Shown one piece after another: positions 33,797-43,016 of a stretch of DNA of 64,000 nucleotides. The stretch's first letter is position 1. The number at the start of each line of letters is the position of its first letter. Origin of the DNA: Micromonospora sp. DSM 45708 (GTDB taxonomy: Bacteria > Actinomycetota > Actinomycetes > Mycobacteriales > Micromonosporaceae); NCBI RefSeq assembly GCF_039566955.1, contig NZ_CP154796.1:5580001-5644000 (forward strand). The letters are read 5' to 3'. A program made the translations under genes and the position numbers. The notes below the pieces were generated by a model, which saw nothing but the letters and a program-made list of their open reading frames with translations, did no database searches and had not been told where the DNA came from.

Positions 33797-34624
33797 GTGC
33801 CGCCGTTGAATTTGGGCAACCAGCAGCCGAGAACCCCGTTGGACGCCGAGCACGCCTGGCGGACCACCGCCGCGCGTGCGGGTGACGTGGTGCTCTTCTT
33901 CGACTTCGACGGCACACTGGCGCCGGTCGACGACGATCCCACCGCGGTCCGCCCCGCGCCGAAGGTGCTCGCCGCGTTGGAGGCGCTCGCCCCGCGCGTA
34001 CGCCGGATCGCGATCGTCTCCGCGCGCCCGGTGGAGTTCCTCCGCGACCATCTCGGCGGCCTCACCGGCATCGACCTCTACGGGCTCTACGGCCTGGAGC
34101 ACAGCCACTCCGGCGGTGAGACGGTCACCGAGCCGGCCGCGCTGCCCTGGGTGCCGACCATGGCCGAGCTGGCCGAGCAGGCCCAGGCCGAGCTGCCGCC
34201 CGGCGCGCTCGTCGAGTTCAAGCGCCTCTCCGTCGCGCTGCACTGGCGCACCGCCCCGCACCTCGGCGACCTGGTGCAGGAGTGGGGCCGGGCCCGGGCC
34301 GAGCGGCTGGGCCTGCGCTGTCAGGCCGGCCGCATGGTGCTGGAGCTGAAGCCCCCCGTCGACCGGGACAAGGGCATGGTCATCGGCGAGACGGTCCGCG
34401 ACGCCGGCGGGGCGTGGTATTTCGGCGACGACGTCTCCGACATCAAGGCGTTCGCCGCGCTGCGCGCCCGCGCCGCCACCGATCCCGACTTCCTCGGCGT
34501 GTGCGTGGCGGTCGCCAACCCGGAGACCGGGCACGAGGTCGCCGACGCCGCCGACCTGACGCTCGACTCCCCCGCCGCCCTCGGCGACTTCCTCACCGCC
34601 GCCCTGCCCCACCTGGACGCCTGA
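33797..34624 (+). CDS. otsB: Trehalose-6-phosphate phosphatase
   Basis: 275 residues, HAD superfamily. Removes phosphate from trehalose 6-phosphate. Motif I FFDFDGTLAPVDDDP, motif II-like IVSARPVEFLRDHLGG, Lys in ELKPPVDRDKGM and motif IV WYFGDDVSDIKAFAAL. The GTG at 33797 follows a TACGCT box seven bases upstream, a leaderless start. No OtsA synthase is in the window. Confidence 0.93.
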   Translation: MPPLNLGNQQPRTPLDAEHAWRTTAARAGDVVLFFDFDGTLAPVDDDPTAVRPAPKVLAALEALAPRVRRIAIVSARPVEFLRDHLGGLTGIDLYGLYGLEHSHSGGETVTEPAALPWVPTMAELAEQAQAELPPGALVEFKRLSVALHWRTAPHLGDLVQEWGRARAERLGLRCQAGRMVLELKPPVDRDKGMVIGETVRDAGGAWYFGDDVSDIKAFAALRARAATDPDFLGVCVAVANPETGHEVADAADLTLDSPAALGDFLTAALPHLDA

Positions 34625-34637
34625 CCCACCCCCTCGT

Positions 34638-34706
34638 CGATCTTGCACGTGCCGCCTCGGCAAAGGGGACAAAAGCCCCGCACGAGGTGCCGGATGTGCA
34701 CGATCG
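34638..34706. repeat. Intergenic inverted repeat, GATCTTGCA family (second copy)
   Basis: CGATCTTGCAC (34638-34648) pairs with GTGCACGATCG with one mismatch near the right end (34696-34706). GCCTCGGC and GCACGAGGTGC pair imperfectly inside, around GGGGACAAAAGCCCC. It sits between the convergent otsB and the prenyltransferase gene ends. Related to 572-640. Confidence 0.65.
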
Positions 34707-34722
34707 GCGGCGAGGGGCGGCG

Positions 34723-35493
34723 TCAGACGCCGTAGCGGCGTTGGCGGGTCGCGTAGGAACGCAGCGCGCGGAGGAAGTCGACCTTGCGGAAGTCGGGCCA
34801 GTTCAGCTCGCAGAAGTAGAACTCCGAGTGTGCGCTCTGCCACAGCATGAAGCCGGAGAGCCGCTGCTCGCCACTGGTCCGGATGATCAGATCCGGGTCC
34901 GGCAGGCCCTTGGTGTAGAGGTGCTCGGAGATGTGGTCGACGTCGAGCGTGGTGGCCAGCTCCTCGATCGTGCCGCCCTGCGCCGCGTGCTCCAGCAGCA
35001 GCGAGCGGACCGCGTCGGCGATCTCCCGCCGGCCGCCGTAGCCGACGGCGATGTTGACCTGGGCGCCGCCGTCGCGGTCCCGGGTGCGCTCCTCGGCGGC
35101 CTTCAACGCGGCTGCGTGCTGCGCCGGCAGCACGTCGAGCGCCCCCACCATGCGCAGCCGCCAGGGGTTGCCCTCCTCGGCCAGCTCGGTGGTGAGGTCC
35201 TCGATGATCTGGAGCAGCGGGTCCAGCTCGGTGGCCGGCCGGGAGAGGTTGTCGGTGGAGAGCAGCCAGAGCGTGACGTGCCCCACGCCGGCCGCGTCGC
35301 ACCAGCGGAGCAGCTCCTTGATCCGCTCGGCGCCCATCCGGTGGCCGTCGTTCGGATCGACGAAGCCCATCTCCCGGGCCCACCTGCGGTTGCCGTCGCA
35401 CATCACGCCGACGTGTGCGGGCACGGGCCTGCCCGCGAGCTTCGCCGTCAGCCGGCGCTCGTACACGGAGTAGAGGAGTTTCCGCAGAGTCAT
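34723..35493 (-). CDS. Cis-prenyltransferase (short-chain, Z-FPP-synthase type)
   Basis: 256 residues, polyprenyl diphosphate synthase fold. Catalytic Asp and basic residues in VGVMCDGNRRWAREMGFVD, SDR-type segment LWLLSTDNLSRPATELD, and the C-terminal LPDPDLIIRTSGEQRLSGFMLWQSAHSEFYF. Compared with UppS the helix-3 region is typical of actinobacterial short-chain enzymes such as Rv1086 (known to make Z,E-FPP); exact chain length is inferred. The ATG at 35493 is seven bases after a TACCCT box, so the overlapping GTG at 35496 is less likely. Confidence 0.9.
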   Translation of the reverse strand: MTLRKLLYSVYERRLTAKLAGRPVPAHVGVMCDGNRRWAREMGFVDPNDGHRMGAERIKELLRWCDAAGVGHVTLWLLSTDNLSRPATELDPLLQIIEDLTTELAEEGNPWRLRMVGALDVLPAQHAAALKAAEERTRDRDGGAQVNIAVGYGGRREIADAVRSLLLEHAAQGGTIEELATTLDVDHISEHLYTKGLPDPDLIIRTSGEQRLSGFMLWQSAHSEFYFCELNWPDFRKVDFLRALRSYATRQRRYGV

Positions 35494-35588
35494 CACTTGC
35501 AGGGTAGCGACCCGCGGGAAAGATCAGTGCCGCGGTGGCGCATCGCGGGACGGCGCGTCTCCCCCCGGCCCGACGCGGACGCGGCGCG

Positions 35589-36737
35589 TCACCCCCCGGC
35601 CCGGCGCGGACGCGGCACCGCGGCGGCGATCGCGGCCAGCGTGCGGGCGTCGAGGCGGCCGTCGCCGAGCCCCAGTTCCACCACCGTCCGGTAGACCCGC
35701 TCGTCCCGGCCGGCCGCGCCGACCGCCGCGTCGACCACCCGACGCCGCCGGGCCAGCCAGGCCGCCGCCGAGCTGTGCCGCAGGTGGGTGCCGAGCCGGT
35801 CGCGCAGCGCCGTCGCGTACCGCCGGGCCGCCTCGGCGGGCGTGTCGGCCGCCGCCGCCCCGGCCAGCGCGCCGGAGCGCAACGCGTAGAAGATGCCCTC
35901 GCCGGTGAACGGGTTGATCAACGACAGCGCGTCGCCGGCCAGCACCACCCGCCCCCGGCCCGACGCCGGCCGGTGGGTGGAGAGCGGCAGGTGGTGCGCC
36001 CGCAGGTCGGTCACCGTGGCCGGGTCCGTGCCGGGCAGCAGCGCGGCCATCCGGTCCAGCAGGTGCGCGCGGGTCAGCGGCTCGCCGCGCAGCACCTCCC
36101 CGTACCCGACGTTCGCCCGCCCGTCGCCGATCGGAAACGCCCACGCGTACGCGGGCCAGCGCGCCGCCGAGGTGACGATGAGCTGCTCGGGCGGCCCGGG
36201 TGGCGCGGGCGCGTAGCCGCGGATGGCAAGCGCGAGGTGCCGGTCCGGGTTCACCGGATGCCCGAGTGCCCGGCGCAGCACCGAGCCGGCACCGTCCGCC
36301 CCGACCACCGCCCGGGCGGCCAACTCCCCGTCGAGCACCACCCGGTCGACGCCCACCTCCACCCGGCGTACGGTGTGCCGCCGCAGCTCCGCCCCCGCCT
36401 CGACGGCCGCCCGGACCAGACGGGCGTCGAACACCCGCCTCGGCACCGTGTACGCGGGCCGGGGCAGCGCCCGGGCCACCGTGCCGCCGCCGGGCGCGAC
36501 CAGGCGCAGCGCCGGCAGCGGCGGGTATCCGTCGACCGCGCCGGTCACCCCCAGCTCGGCGAGCACGTCCAGCGCGTGCGCGGCGATCCCGTCCCCGCAT
36601 GCCTTGTCGCGCGGAAAGTCGTGCCGGTCGAGCAGCAGCACGCGCGCCGCCCCGGCCCGCCGCGCCGCGAGCGCCGCCGCCGCCCCGGCCGGCCCGGCCC
36701 CCACCACGACGACGTCCCACACCACGTCACCACCCAC
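35589..36737 (-). CDS. Geranylgeranyl-reductase-family FAD flavoprotein
   Basis: About 382 residues. FAD motif VVVVGAGPAGAAAALAARRAG, ACGDGI, RRVFDARLVRAA, DG motif AVVGADGAGSVLRRAL and VVLAGDALSLINPFTGEGIFYALRSG. The family reduces isoprenoid double bonds (menaquinone side chain, lipid, or carotenoid). Neighbouring cis-prenyltransferase supports an isoprenoid substrate. The start is uncertain: GTG at 36737 has a GGGAGG site; a GTG at 36767 would add ten residues. Confidence 0.87.
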   Translation of the reverse strand: MGGDVVWDVVVVGAGPAGAAAALAARRAGAARVLLLDRHDFPRDKACGDGIAAHALDVLAELGVTGAVDGYPPLPALRLVAPGGGTVARALPRPAYTVPRRVFDARLVRAAVEAGAELRRHTVRRVEVGVDRVVLDGELAARAVVGADGAGSVLRRALGHPVNPDRHLALAIRGYAPAPPGPPEQLIVTSAARWPAYAWAFPIGDGRANVGYGEVLRGEPLTRAHLLDRMAALLPGTDPATVTDLRAHHLPLSTHRPASGRGRVVLAGDALSLINPFTGEGIFYALRSGALAGAAAADTPAEAARRYATALRDRLGTHLRHSSAAAWLARRRRVVDAAVGAAGRDERVYRTVVELGLGDGRLDARTLAAIAAAVPRPRRAGG

Positions 36738-36796
36738 CCCCACATCCTCCCCCGCCCGCACCGCCACCGGTGGTCGACGGGCCCGCCCCGGACCCG

Positions 36797-36854
36797 GTGA
36801 TCAAGGAGTTCGCGTCACCGTGCGGCTCGACGTCGACGCGGACTCCTTGATCAC
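36797..36854. repeat. Inverted repeat, GATCAAGGAGT family (second copy)
   Basis: GTGATCAAGGAGT (36797-36809) and ACTCCTTGATCAC (36842-36854) pair perfectly over 13 bp, and GCGTC pairs with GACGC inside. The arms match those at 7739-7793 while the loops differ. It lies in the gap between two leftward genes (GGR upstream end and the 36876 gene end). Confidence 0.85.
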
Positions 36855-36875
36855 CGAGAAGCGGGGGTGGGTGGG

Positions 36876-37715
36876 TCAGGGGGTGGCGCGGTGGAGGGAG
36901 TAGAGGGTGAGGGCGGCGGCGGTCAGGAGGGGGGCGCCGTCGCGGATCAGGCCGTCGGGGCCGAGCAGCCACCAGCAGAGCGGCAGGTCGAGCGCGAGCA
37001 CGCCGAGCGTCACCACGACCAACGCCCGGCGTGCCCACTGTCGGCCGCGCATCAGGAACGCGGTGCAGAACAGCACCGCGTAGCTGGCCGCGATGCCGGC
37101 ACCGATCCAGAACAGCACCGCGGGTACGGCGGCGATCCCGCCGTCCAGCAGCGACCCGGTCGCCACCAGCGCCGGCACCAGCATCAGCGGGCTGTAGGTG
37201 AACGCGGCGACCCGGGCGGTGAGCAGCCACCCGTTCGCCTGCGGGCGCTTCGGCGTCACCTCACGCCAGGAGATCGTCCCGCCCTCGACGACCAGGCCCT
37301 TCCGGTGCCGGACCAGGTGCGCCCGGACCGCGTCGGAGCGGTAGAGCAGCACCACCACGGCGACGCAGAGCGCGGTGAGCGCCGCGAAGCCGAGCAGGCC
37401 GGGCAGCGCCGGCACCCCCTGCCGGGGCACGATCAGGCGGCCCACCGCGAAGACCGTGGTCACGGCCAGGATCAACCCGAACGGCCGGGCCGCCACCCGT
37501 CCCCGGTTGACGTGCCCGATCAGGATCAGGAAACCCAGCGAGCGGAGCATCGCCCAACCCGTGCGTACCGCGAGGCCGAACTCCTGCTCCGGGGCGTACC
37601 AGTAGTTGAGCAGCTCGACCACGACGGTGGCGCCCGCGGTCACGGCGAGCAGGGTGGTCAGCGCCCGGACGGCGGACGGCCGCCGGACCTCGACAGGTTC
37701 GACGGCCGTCCTCAT
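36876..37715 (-). CDS. Multipass membrane protein, unknown
   Basis: 279 residues and about seven hydrophobic segments (for example ALTTLLAVTAGATVVVELLNY, FGLILAVTTVFAVGRLIV, GLLGFAALTALCVAVVVLLY, VLFWIGAGIAASYAVLF). One long cytoplasmic loop holds RHRKGLVVEGGTISWREV. No transporter or enzyme motif recognised. The ATG at 37715 is chosen from an initial MRTAVEPVEVRRPSAVR. Downstream of pckG and separate from it. Confidence 0.65.
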   Translation of the reverse strand: MRTAVEPVEVRRPSAVRALTTLLAVTAGATVVVELLNYWYAPEQEFGLAVRTGWAMLRSLGFLILIGHVNRGRVAARPFGLILAVTTVFAVGRLIVPRQGVPALPGLLGFAALTALCVAVVVLLYRSDAVRAHLVRHRKGLVVEGGTISWREVTPKRPQANGWLLTARVAAFTYSPLMLVPALVATGSLLDGGIAAVPAVLFWIGAGIAASYAVLFCTAFLMRGRQWARRALVVVTLGVLALDLPLCWWLLGPDGLIRDGAPLLTAAALTLYSLHRATP

Positions 37716-37755
37716 GGCATCCGATGTTGCCCGGCACGGGCAACCGGCACACCTG

Positions 37756-39597
37756 TTACTTCTGCGGCTCCACGTCCAGCCGGGCGCGCAGCGCGTCCAG
37801 CTCGGCCCAGAGCACGCCGGGGAGCTTGTCCCCGAACTTCTCGAACCACTCGGTGACCAGGGGCAGCTCCTTGCGCCACTCCTCCGGGTCGACCTTCAGC
37901 GCGATCCGGACGTCCTCCGGGGTCATGTCGAGGCCCTCGACGTCCAGCGCGTCCTGCGCCGGGACCATGCCGATCGGGGTCTCCACGGCCTCCGCCCGAC
38001 CCTCCAGCCGCTCGATGACCCACTTCAGCACGCGGGAGTTCTCGCCGAAGCCGGGCCAGAGGAAGTTGCCCTCGGGGTCCTTGCGGAACCAGTTCACGTA
38101 GTAGATCTTGGGCAGCTTGGCCTCGTCGCCGTCGGTGCCCTTGCCCATCTCGATCCAGTGCCGGAAGTAGTCACCGGCGTGGTAGCCGATGAACGGCAGC
38201 ATGGCCATCGGGTCGCGGCGCACCACGCCGACCGCGCCGGAGGCGGCGGCGGTGGTCTCCGAGGAGAGCGTGGCGCCCATGTAGACACCGTGCACCCAGT
38301 CCCGCGCCTCGGTGATCAGCGGGACGGTGTCCCGCCGCCGACCGCCGAACAGGATCGCGTCGATCGGCACGCCGTTCGGGTCGTAGTAGTCGTCGGCCAG
38401 GATCGGGCACTGCGTGATCGGGGTGCAGAACCGGCTGTTCGCGTGCGAGGAGAGGTTCTCGCTGTCCGGCGTCCAGTCGTTGCCCTTCCAGTCGATCAGG
38501 TGCGCCGGCGGCTCGCCCATGCCCTCCCACCAGATGTCGCCGTCGTCGGTGAGCGCGACGTTGGTGAAGACGGAGTTGCCGCGGTCCAGCGTCCGCATGG
38601 CGTTGGCGTTGGTCTTCCAGTCGGTGCCGGGTGCGACGCCGAACAGGCCGTACTCCGGGTTGACCGCGTAGAGGCGGCCGTCCGGGCCGAAGCGCATCCA
38701 GGCGATGTCGTCGCCGATGGTCTCGACCTTCCAGCCCGGGATGGTCGGCTCCAGCATGGCCAGGTTGGTCTTGCCGCAGGCGGACGGGAAGGCGCCGGCG
38801 ATGTGGTAGACCTTGCCCTCCGGCGAGGTGATCTTGAGGATCAGCATGTGCTCGGCCAGCCAGCCCTCGTCGCGCCCCATGACGCTGGCGATCCGCAGCG
38901 AGTAGCACTTCTTGCCGAGCAGCGAGTTGCCGCCGTAGCCGGAACCGAAGGACCAGATCTCCCGGGTCTCCGGGAAGTGCGAGATGTACTTGGTCTCGTT
39001 GCACGGCCACGCCACGTCCTGCTGGCCGGGCGCCAGCGGCGCGCCGATCGAGTGCAGCGCGTGCACGAAGTCGGCGTCGTCGCCCATCGCCTCCAGGACC
39101 GACGACCCCATCCGGGTCATGATCCGCATCGAGGCGACCACGTACGGGCTGTCGGTGATCTCGACGCCGAACATGGGGTTCTCGGCCTCGACCGGGCCCA
39201 TGCAGAACGGGATGACGTACATGGTGCGACCGCGCATGCTGCCGCGGTAGAGCTCCGCCATCGTCCGCTTCATCTCGGCCGGCGCCATCCAGTTGTTGGT
39301 GGGGCCGGCGTCCGCCTCGTCGACGGAGCAGATGAAGGTGCGCTCCTCGACCCGGGCGACGTCCGTCGGGTCCGTCCGCGCGTAGAACGAGTTGGGCTTC
39401 TTCTCGGGGTTCAGTCGGATCAGGGTGCCGTTGGAGACGAGTTCGTCGGTGAGGCGACGCCACTCCTCGTCGGACCCGTCCACCCAGACCACCCGATCCG
39501 GGGTGGTCAGTTCCGCGACCTCACGAACCCAGGCGAGCAGTTTGGGGTGGGATGTCGGGGCCTGATCGATACCCCGAACAACAGCCGGAGCAACCAT
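37756..39597 (-). CDS. pckG: Phosphoenolpyruvate carboxykinase (GTP)
   Basis: 613 residues. Interconverts oxaloacetate and PEP with GTP/GDP. The kinase-1 loop [12 protein letters not shown] is near residue 272, with TERRCDM-upstream residues excluded; [44 protein letters not shown] are also diagnostic. The ATG at 39597 follows AAGGAGATGTGAC. It opposes ppc at the PEP node, so regulation of the two matters; a long upstream region with a palindrome precedes it. Confidence 0.96.
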   Translation of the reverse strand: MVAPAVVRGIDQAPTSHPKLLAWVREVAELTTPDRVVWVDGSDEEWRRLTDELVSNGTLIRLNPEKKPNSFYARTDPTDVARVEERTFICSVDEADAGPTNNWMAPAEMKRTMAELYRGSMRGRTMYVIPFCMGPVEAENPMFGVEITDSPYVVASMRIMTRMGSSVLEAMGDDADFVHALHSIGAPLAPGQQDVAWPCNETKYISHFPETREIWSFGSGYGGNSLLGKKCYSLRIASVMGRDEGWLAEHMLILKITSPEGKVYHIAGAFPSACGKTNLAMLEPTIPGWKVETIGDDIAWMRFGPDGRLYAVNPEYGLFGVAPGTDWKTNANAMRTLDRGNSVFTNVALTDDGDIWWEGMGEPPAHLIDWKGNDWTPDSENLSSHANSRFCTPITQCPILADDYYDPNGVPIDAILFGGRRRDTVPLITEARDWVHGVYMGATLSSETTAAASGAVGVVRRDPMAMLPFIGYHAGDYFRHWIEMGKGTDGDEAKLPKIYYVNWFRKDPEGNFLWPGFGENSRVLKWVIERLEGRAEAVETPIGMVPAQDALDVEGLDMTPEDVRIALKVDPEEWRKELPLVTEWFEKFGDKLPGVLWAELDALRARLDVEPQK

Positions 39598-40026
39598 GTC
39601 ACATCTCCTTGTGGTCGACGCTGACCGATCTATGGGATGCACGAGTTCTGGCGGGCGAGGCGCCGCCGTCGTGGAAACCTGGGATTGGGCTCAGCGTAAA
39701 CCGGGCTGCCTCCCCCGTCAGTGGGACTGGTTGTGAAGAACTGCACAAGGTACGGTCACGCTGCGGCAACACGATCTGATACCCGCTTTCGCGCGCAGTT
39801 TCACGCAAATCCTTCGGTGAACCTTCAGCGATCCGGTCCGCGGAAGCGTGATTGCGTGATGCACTCCACGCATTCGTACGGTCGGTTACGCTCTGCTCAC
39901 GGGACATTCGAACGGACGGCCGGACCCGCCACGCGGCGGCCGGCCGCGGTGACCGATGGGGAAGTTGTCACGGCCGACTCGCCGTTGCGGGCGGCCCCTC
40001 TTCCGTCCACCCGGTACTCTCGGCGG
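39598..40026. promoter_or_regulatory. pckG / GtrA divergent control region
   Basis: 429 non-coding bases. TTGTG (39731-39735) and CACAA (39744-39748) form a palindrome with an 8-base centre (TTGTGAAGAACTGCACAA), reminiscent of CRP-type sites, at about 135-150 bases before the pckG start. Further up, GCGTGAAA and GCGCGAAA repeat near 39785-39800 on the - strand. A TACTCT box (40015-40020) precedes the GtrA GTG at 40027 by six bases. No small gene is credible here. Confidence 0.5.
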
Positions 40027-40575
40027 GTGGCCGCGACGATGACCGGGGACCAACCGGGGGCTCCGCCGACCCGTCGGGGTCCGGTCGGTGCACTGCTCCA
40101 CCGTTTCGGTCACCTCGTCCACGAGCTGAGCAAGTTCGCCACCGTCGGCGGTGTGGCCTTCCTCGTCGACTTCGCGCTCTTCAACTACCTGGCGAGCGGG
40201 CGCGGCATGCCGCCGCTGGCGGCGAAGACCATCTCCACCGTGATCGCCGCGACGGTCGCCTTCCTCGGCAACCGGTTCTGGACCTGGCGGCACCGCCAAC
40301 GCTCCCACCCCGCCCGGGAGTACGCGCTGTTCTTCTTCTTCAACGGCGTGGGTCTCGGCATCGCGGTGGCCTGCCTGGCGATCAGCCGCTACGGCCTGGG
40401 CGCGATCTGGCCGGCGGTGTTCCAGACGCCGCTGGCCGACAACATCGCCAGCTTCATCGTCGGCACCGGCCTCGGGACGCTGTTCCGTTTCTGGTCGTAC
40501 CGACGATTCGTCTTCGTCGAGGCGGGAACTCCCCCCGTTCCGGCACCGAGCCGAGATCGAGAGTCCGGGGCGTGA
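40027..40575 (+). CDS. GtrA-family membrane protein, copy 1
   Basis: 182 residues with four membrane segments. GtrA motifs: ELSKFATVGGVAFLVDFALFNYL, LGNRFWTWRHRQRSH, REYALFFFFNGVGLGIA and LFRFWSYRRFVF. GtrA-like proteins flip polyprenyl-linked sugars across the membrane or assist in cell-wall glycan modification. The GTG at 40027 is chosen from the TACTCT box six bases upstream; an ATG at 40039 is possible. Followed by a paralogue 63 bases further on. Confidence 0.85.
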   Translation: MAATMTGDQPGAPPTRRGPVGALLHRFGHLVHELSKFATVGGVAFLVDFALFNYLASGRGMPPLAAKTISTVIAATVAFLGNRFWTWRHRQRSHPAREYALFFFFNGVGLGIAVACLAISRYGLGAIWPAVFQTPLADNIASFIVGTGLGTLFRFWSYRRFVFVEAGTPPVPAPSRDRESGA

Positions 40576-40638
40576 CGCACCGCCCATCCCGACCCGCCGG
40601 GCCCAGCCGGGCCGGCCCACTGCCCTAAGGTGTTCCGC

Positions 40639-41331
40639 ATGCCTGGAGTCCGTCTGCTGCCCGAGCGCTGGCAGAAGTTCATCCGCGAGGCGGCCAAGTT
40701 CGGCATCGTCGGCGGCATCAACACCGTCATCAATTACGCGGTGTTCAATGCGCTGGCGCTCACCATCTTCCGGGACGGTCAACTCAAGGCGACCGTGATC
40801 GCGACCATTGTCGCCATGATCACGTCGTATCTGATGAATCGGCACTGGACGTACCGGGATCGCCCGAAATCGGCCCTCAGGCGCGAATACGTCCTGTTCT
40901 TCCTTTTCAACGGCGCCGGTCTCGTCATCGAACTCGGCGTCCTGGCGCTGGCGAAGTACGGCCTCGGCGTGAACGGCCTGCTGGCGTTGAACGTGGCGAA
41001 GACGGTCGGCGTCCTGCTGGCCACCCTGTTCCGCTTCTGGTCCTACCGCACGTTCGTGTTCCAGCCGGTGCCCAAGCACGCCGAGGAGACCTGGCACGCC
41101 GTGCCGCGCGACGAGTGGGACAACGTCGCCGAGATGGACCCGGTCGCCGAGCTGGCCGAATCGGTCAGCGAGCTGGAAGAGGAGGAGCCGCCCCCCGGTG
41201 CGAGCCGCCCGAGGAGCGACTACACGCCGCCCCAGGGGCGTACGGCGCCGGTCGACGCCGCGCTGGGCGGGGCCCTCGGCGCCGACGCCGAACTGGCCGC
41301 CGAGTTCCCCTCCCGCCGCGCCCGCCGCTGA
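40639..41331 (+). CDS. GtrA-family membrane protein, copy 2
   Basis: 230 residues. Four membrane segments and the same motif set as copy 1 (REAAKFGIVGGINTVINYAVFN, MNRHWTYRDRPKSALRREY, FFLFNGAGLVIE, LFRFWSYRTFVF) with an added acidic, Pro-rich C-terminal tail of about 85 residues. The ATG at 40639 is seven bases after a TAAGGT box, a leaderless arrangement; the ATG rather than the GTG at 40630 fits this. A tandem duplication with diverged tails. Confidence 0.85.
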   Translation: MPGVRLLPERWQKFIREAAKFGIVGGINTVINYAVFNALALTIFRDGQLKATVIATIVAMITSYLMNRHWTYRDRPKSALRREYVLFFLFNGAGLVIELGVLALAKYGLGVNGLLALNVAKTVGVLLATLFRFWSYRTFVFQPVPKHAEETWHAVPRDEWDNVAEMDPVAELAESVSELEEEEPPPGASRPRSDYTPPQGRTAPVDAALGGALGADAELAAEFPSRRARR

Positions 41332-41359
41332 GCGTGGGCGCCGGCCACTGCGGCACCGG

Positions 41360-41929
41360 TCAGGAGGGGTCGCGGAGCGGCTTCCCCTCGGTCATGTCGG
41401 CCAGCATCTCCCGCATCTCGCCGTCACCCAGGCTGTGCTTGTCGTGGTGGGCCTCGACCAGCTCGTAGAGCTTCGTCTGCACCCGGTCCACGTGCGGCAC
41501 GTCGTGCAGCACCGACTGGCCCCGCTCACCGGCCGACTCGATGGTCAACGTGCCGCAGCCGAGCATGCGCTCCACGAAACGCTGGTGCATGGCGTGGTCG
41601 TTGATCCGGGTCAGCGGCAGGTCCCGCCGGTTGCGGGAGAGCACGCCCTCCTGGAGCAGCACCCGCTCGTTGGTGAAGAGGTAGTGCGTGGTGCGCCAGA
41701 CCAGGAACGGCCACAGGCCCAGCCACAGCGCCAGCACCAGGCCCAGCCCGGCGAGCACGGAGAGCGCGATGGTGCCGCCGTCGCCCTCGGGCAGCAGGAT
41801 CCAGCCGGCGACCACCGCCGCGACGGTGAGCGCCAGCACCAGGATCGGCCGGATCAGGGCCTTCCAGTGCGGGTGCAGGTGCAGCACGACGTGCTCGTCC
41901 TCGGTGAGCACGTCTTCGGGGAACGCCAC
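41360..41929 (-). CDS. PH domain (bPH2/YdbS-like) membrane protein
   Basis: 189 residues. Two membrane segments (LIRPILVLALTVAAVVAGWILL and VLAGLGLVLALWLGLWPFL), then the bacterial PH-2 domain: HYLFTNERVLLQEGVLSRNRRDLPLTRINDH, GTLTIESAGERG and VDRVQTKLYEL. The GTG at 41929 follows a GGAGG site. A longer reading to 42034 would begin within Pro-rich residues and lacks support. Known relatives sit in the membrane; function unclear. Confidence 0.85.
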   Translation of the reverse strand: MAFPEDVLTEDEHVVLHLHPHWKALIRPILVLALTVAAVVAGWILLPEGDGGTIALSVLAGLGLVLALWLGLWPFLVWRTTHYLFTNERVLLQEGVLSRNRRDLPLTRINDHAMHQRFVERMLGCGTLTIESAGERGQSVLHDVPHVDRVQTKLYELVEAHHDKHSLGDGEMREMLADMTEGKPLRDPS

Positions 41930-42024
41930 TTCGAACCTCCTCGCGAAACCGGACGCGCTGACCGTAACCGGTCGGCGCACCCCGGCGGCATCGGCCGCGC
42001 GGGCGGGAGGCGGGTGGGGTGAGA

Positions 42025-42069
42025 GGGGCCCCACCTATACCGGAGGCGTCAAGCAGGGGCCCCGCCTTT
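42025..42069. repeat. GGGGCCCC-family element at birA stop
   Basis: GGGGCCCC (42025-42032), TATACCGGAGGCGTCAAGCA in the loop, GGGGCCCC (42056-42063), then GCCTTTCA. On the - strand TGAAAGGC reads out of the stop codon of birA (tca at 42069-42071). Same family as 12894, 25306, 57339, 61692 and 63261. Confidence 0.8.
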
Positions 42070-42944
42070 CACCGCAGGTGGAGCACGTCGCCGGCGGCCA
42101 GGCGGAGCGTCTCGCCGGCGGCCTCCACCAGGAGCTGCCCGTCCGGGTCGACGCCGGTCGCGGTGCCGTGCACCTCGCGCCCGTCCGGCAGCAGCACCCG
42201 CACCCGGCGGCCGATCGTGGCGCACCCGGCCAGGTACGCGTCGCGCAACCCGCTGGCCACCGCGTCACCCCCGGCGTCGCGCCAGCGCGCGTACCAGTCG
42301 GCGAGCGAACGCAGCAGCGCCCGCAGCAGCGGATCCCGGTCGGTGGCGGTGGCGCCGGCGAGCTGGAGCGAGGTGGCCGGCAGTCCGGTCGGGTTCTCCG
42401 GCAGCTCGCCGGCGCGCAACGTCACGTTCAGGCCGACGCCGACCACGATCGCCGGCGGCTGGGCGGCAGCGTCGCCCGGCACCGCCTCGGCCAGCACCCC
42501 GGCGCACTTCGCGCCGTCCACCAGCAGGTCGTTGGGCCACTTCAGCCGGGCGTCCAGCTCGGCCAGCAGGCGGACCGCCTCGGCCACCGCGACGCCGGCC
42601 AGCAGCGGCAGCCAGCCGTACCCGGTGGTCGGCACCGGCGACCAACCACGCTCGGGGACCGCCTCCCCGGGCCGGAGCAGGACGCTGGCCGCGATGCCGG
42701 CGCGCGGCGGCGACTGCCAGACCCGGCCGCGCCGCCCCCGGCCGGCGGTCTGCCGCTCGGCGACCACCACCAGGCCCTCCGGTTCGCCGGCCCGCGCGGC
42801 GGCCACCACGTCGGCGTTCGTCGAGCCGGTCTCCGCCAGCAGCTCCAACCGCCGCCAGGGCCCGTGCGGCGCGACCAGCGCGCGCCGCAGCCGGGCCGCC
42901 GACAGCGGCGGGCGGTCCAGATCGGTGTACGGCGAGCCGGGCAT
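42069..42944 (-). CDS. birA: Biotin-[acetyl-CoA-carboxylase] ligase
   Basis: 291 residues. Attaches biotin to the Lys of the carboxyl-carrier protein. The ligase core starts at LETGSTNADVVAAARAGEPEG, biotin/ATP loop ERQTAGRGRRGRVWQSPP, LKWPNDLLVDGAKCAGVLAE and VVGVGLNV, with a C-terminal beta domain. No N-terminal DNA-binding domain, so it is not the regulatory type. Divergent from the carboxylase beta gene; likely target: the BCCP in the 59937 gene. Start ATG supported by a TAGGCT box (42951-42956). Confidence 0.93.
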   Translation of the reverse strand: MPGSPYTDLDRPPLSAARLRRALVAPHGPWRRLELLAETGSTNADVVAAARAGEPEGLVVVAERQTAGRGRRGRVWQSPPRAGIAASVLLRPGEAVPERGWSPVPTTGYGWLPLLAGVAVAEAVRLLAELDARLKWPNDLLVDGAKCAGVLAEAVPGDAAAQPPAIVVGVGLNVTLRAGELPENPTGLPATSLQLAGATATDRDPLLRALLRSLADWYARWRDAGGDAVASGLRDAYLAGCATIGRRVRVLLPDGREVHGTATGVDPDGQLLVEAAGETLRLAAGDVLHLR

Positions 42945-43016
42945 CCCGCCAGCCTACGGCCCGGGTGAGGCGCACTGCACAACCTCACGCACCTGAACCA
43001 TCGTTATATTCCACGG
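42945..43016. promoter_or_regulatory. Divergent birA / carboxylase beta leaderless promoters
   Basis: The 72-base gap holds TAGGCT on the - strand (42951-42956, six bases before the birA ATG) and TATATT on the + strand (43005-43010, six bases before the GTG at 43017). No ribosome binding site before either start. A shared compact region joins the ligase to its pathway partner. Confidence 0.6.

Noticed and set aside
41360..42034. Longer start of the PH-domain protein
   Set aside because: The GTG at 41929 has a GGAGG site, whereas the extension is Pro/Ala-rich and approaches the repeat element.
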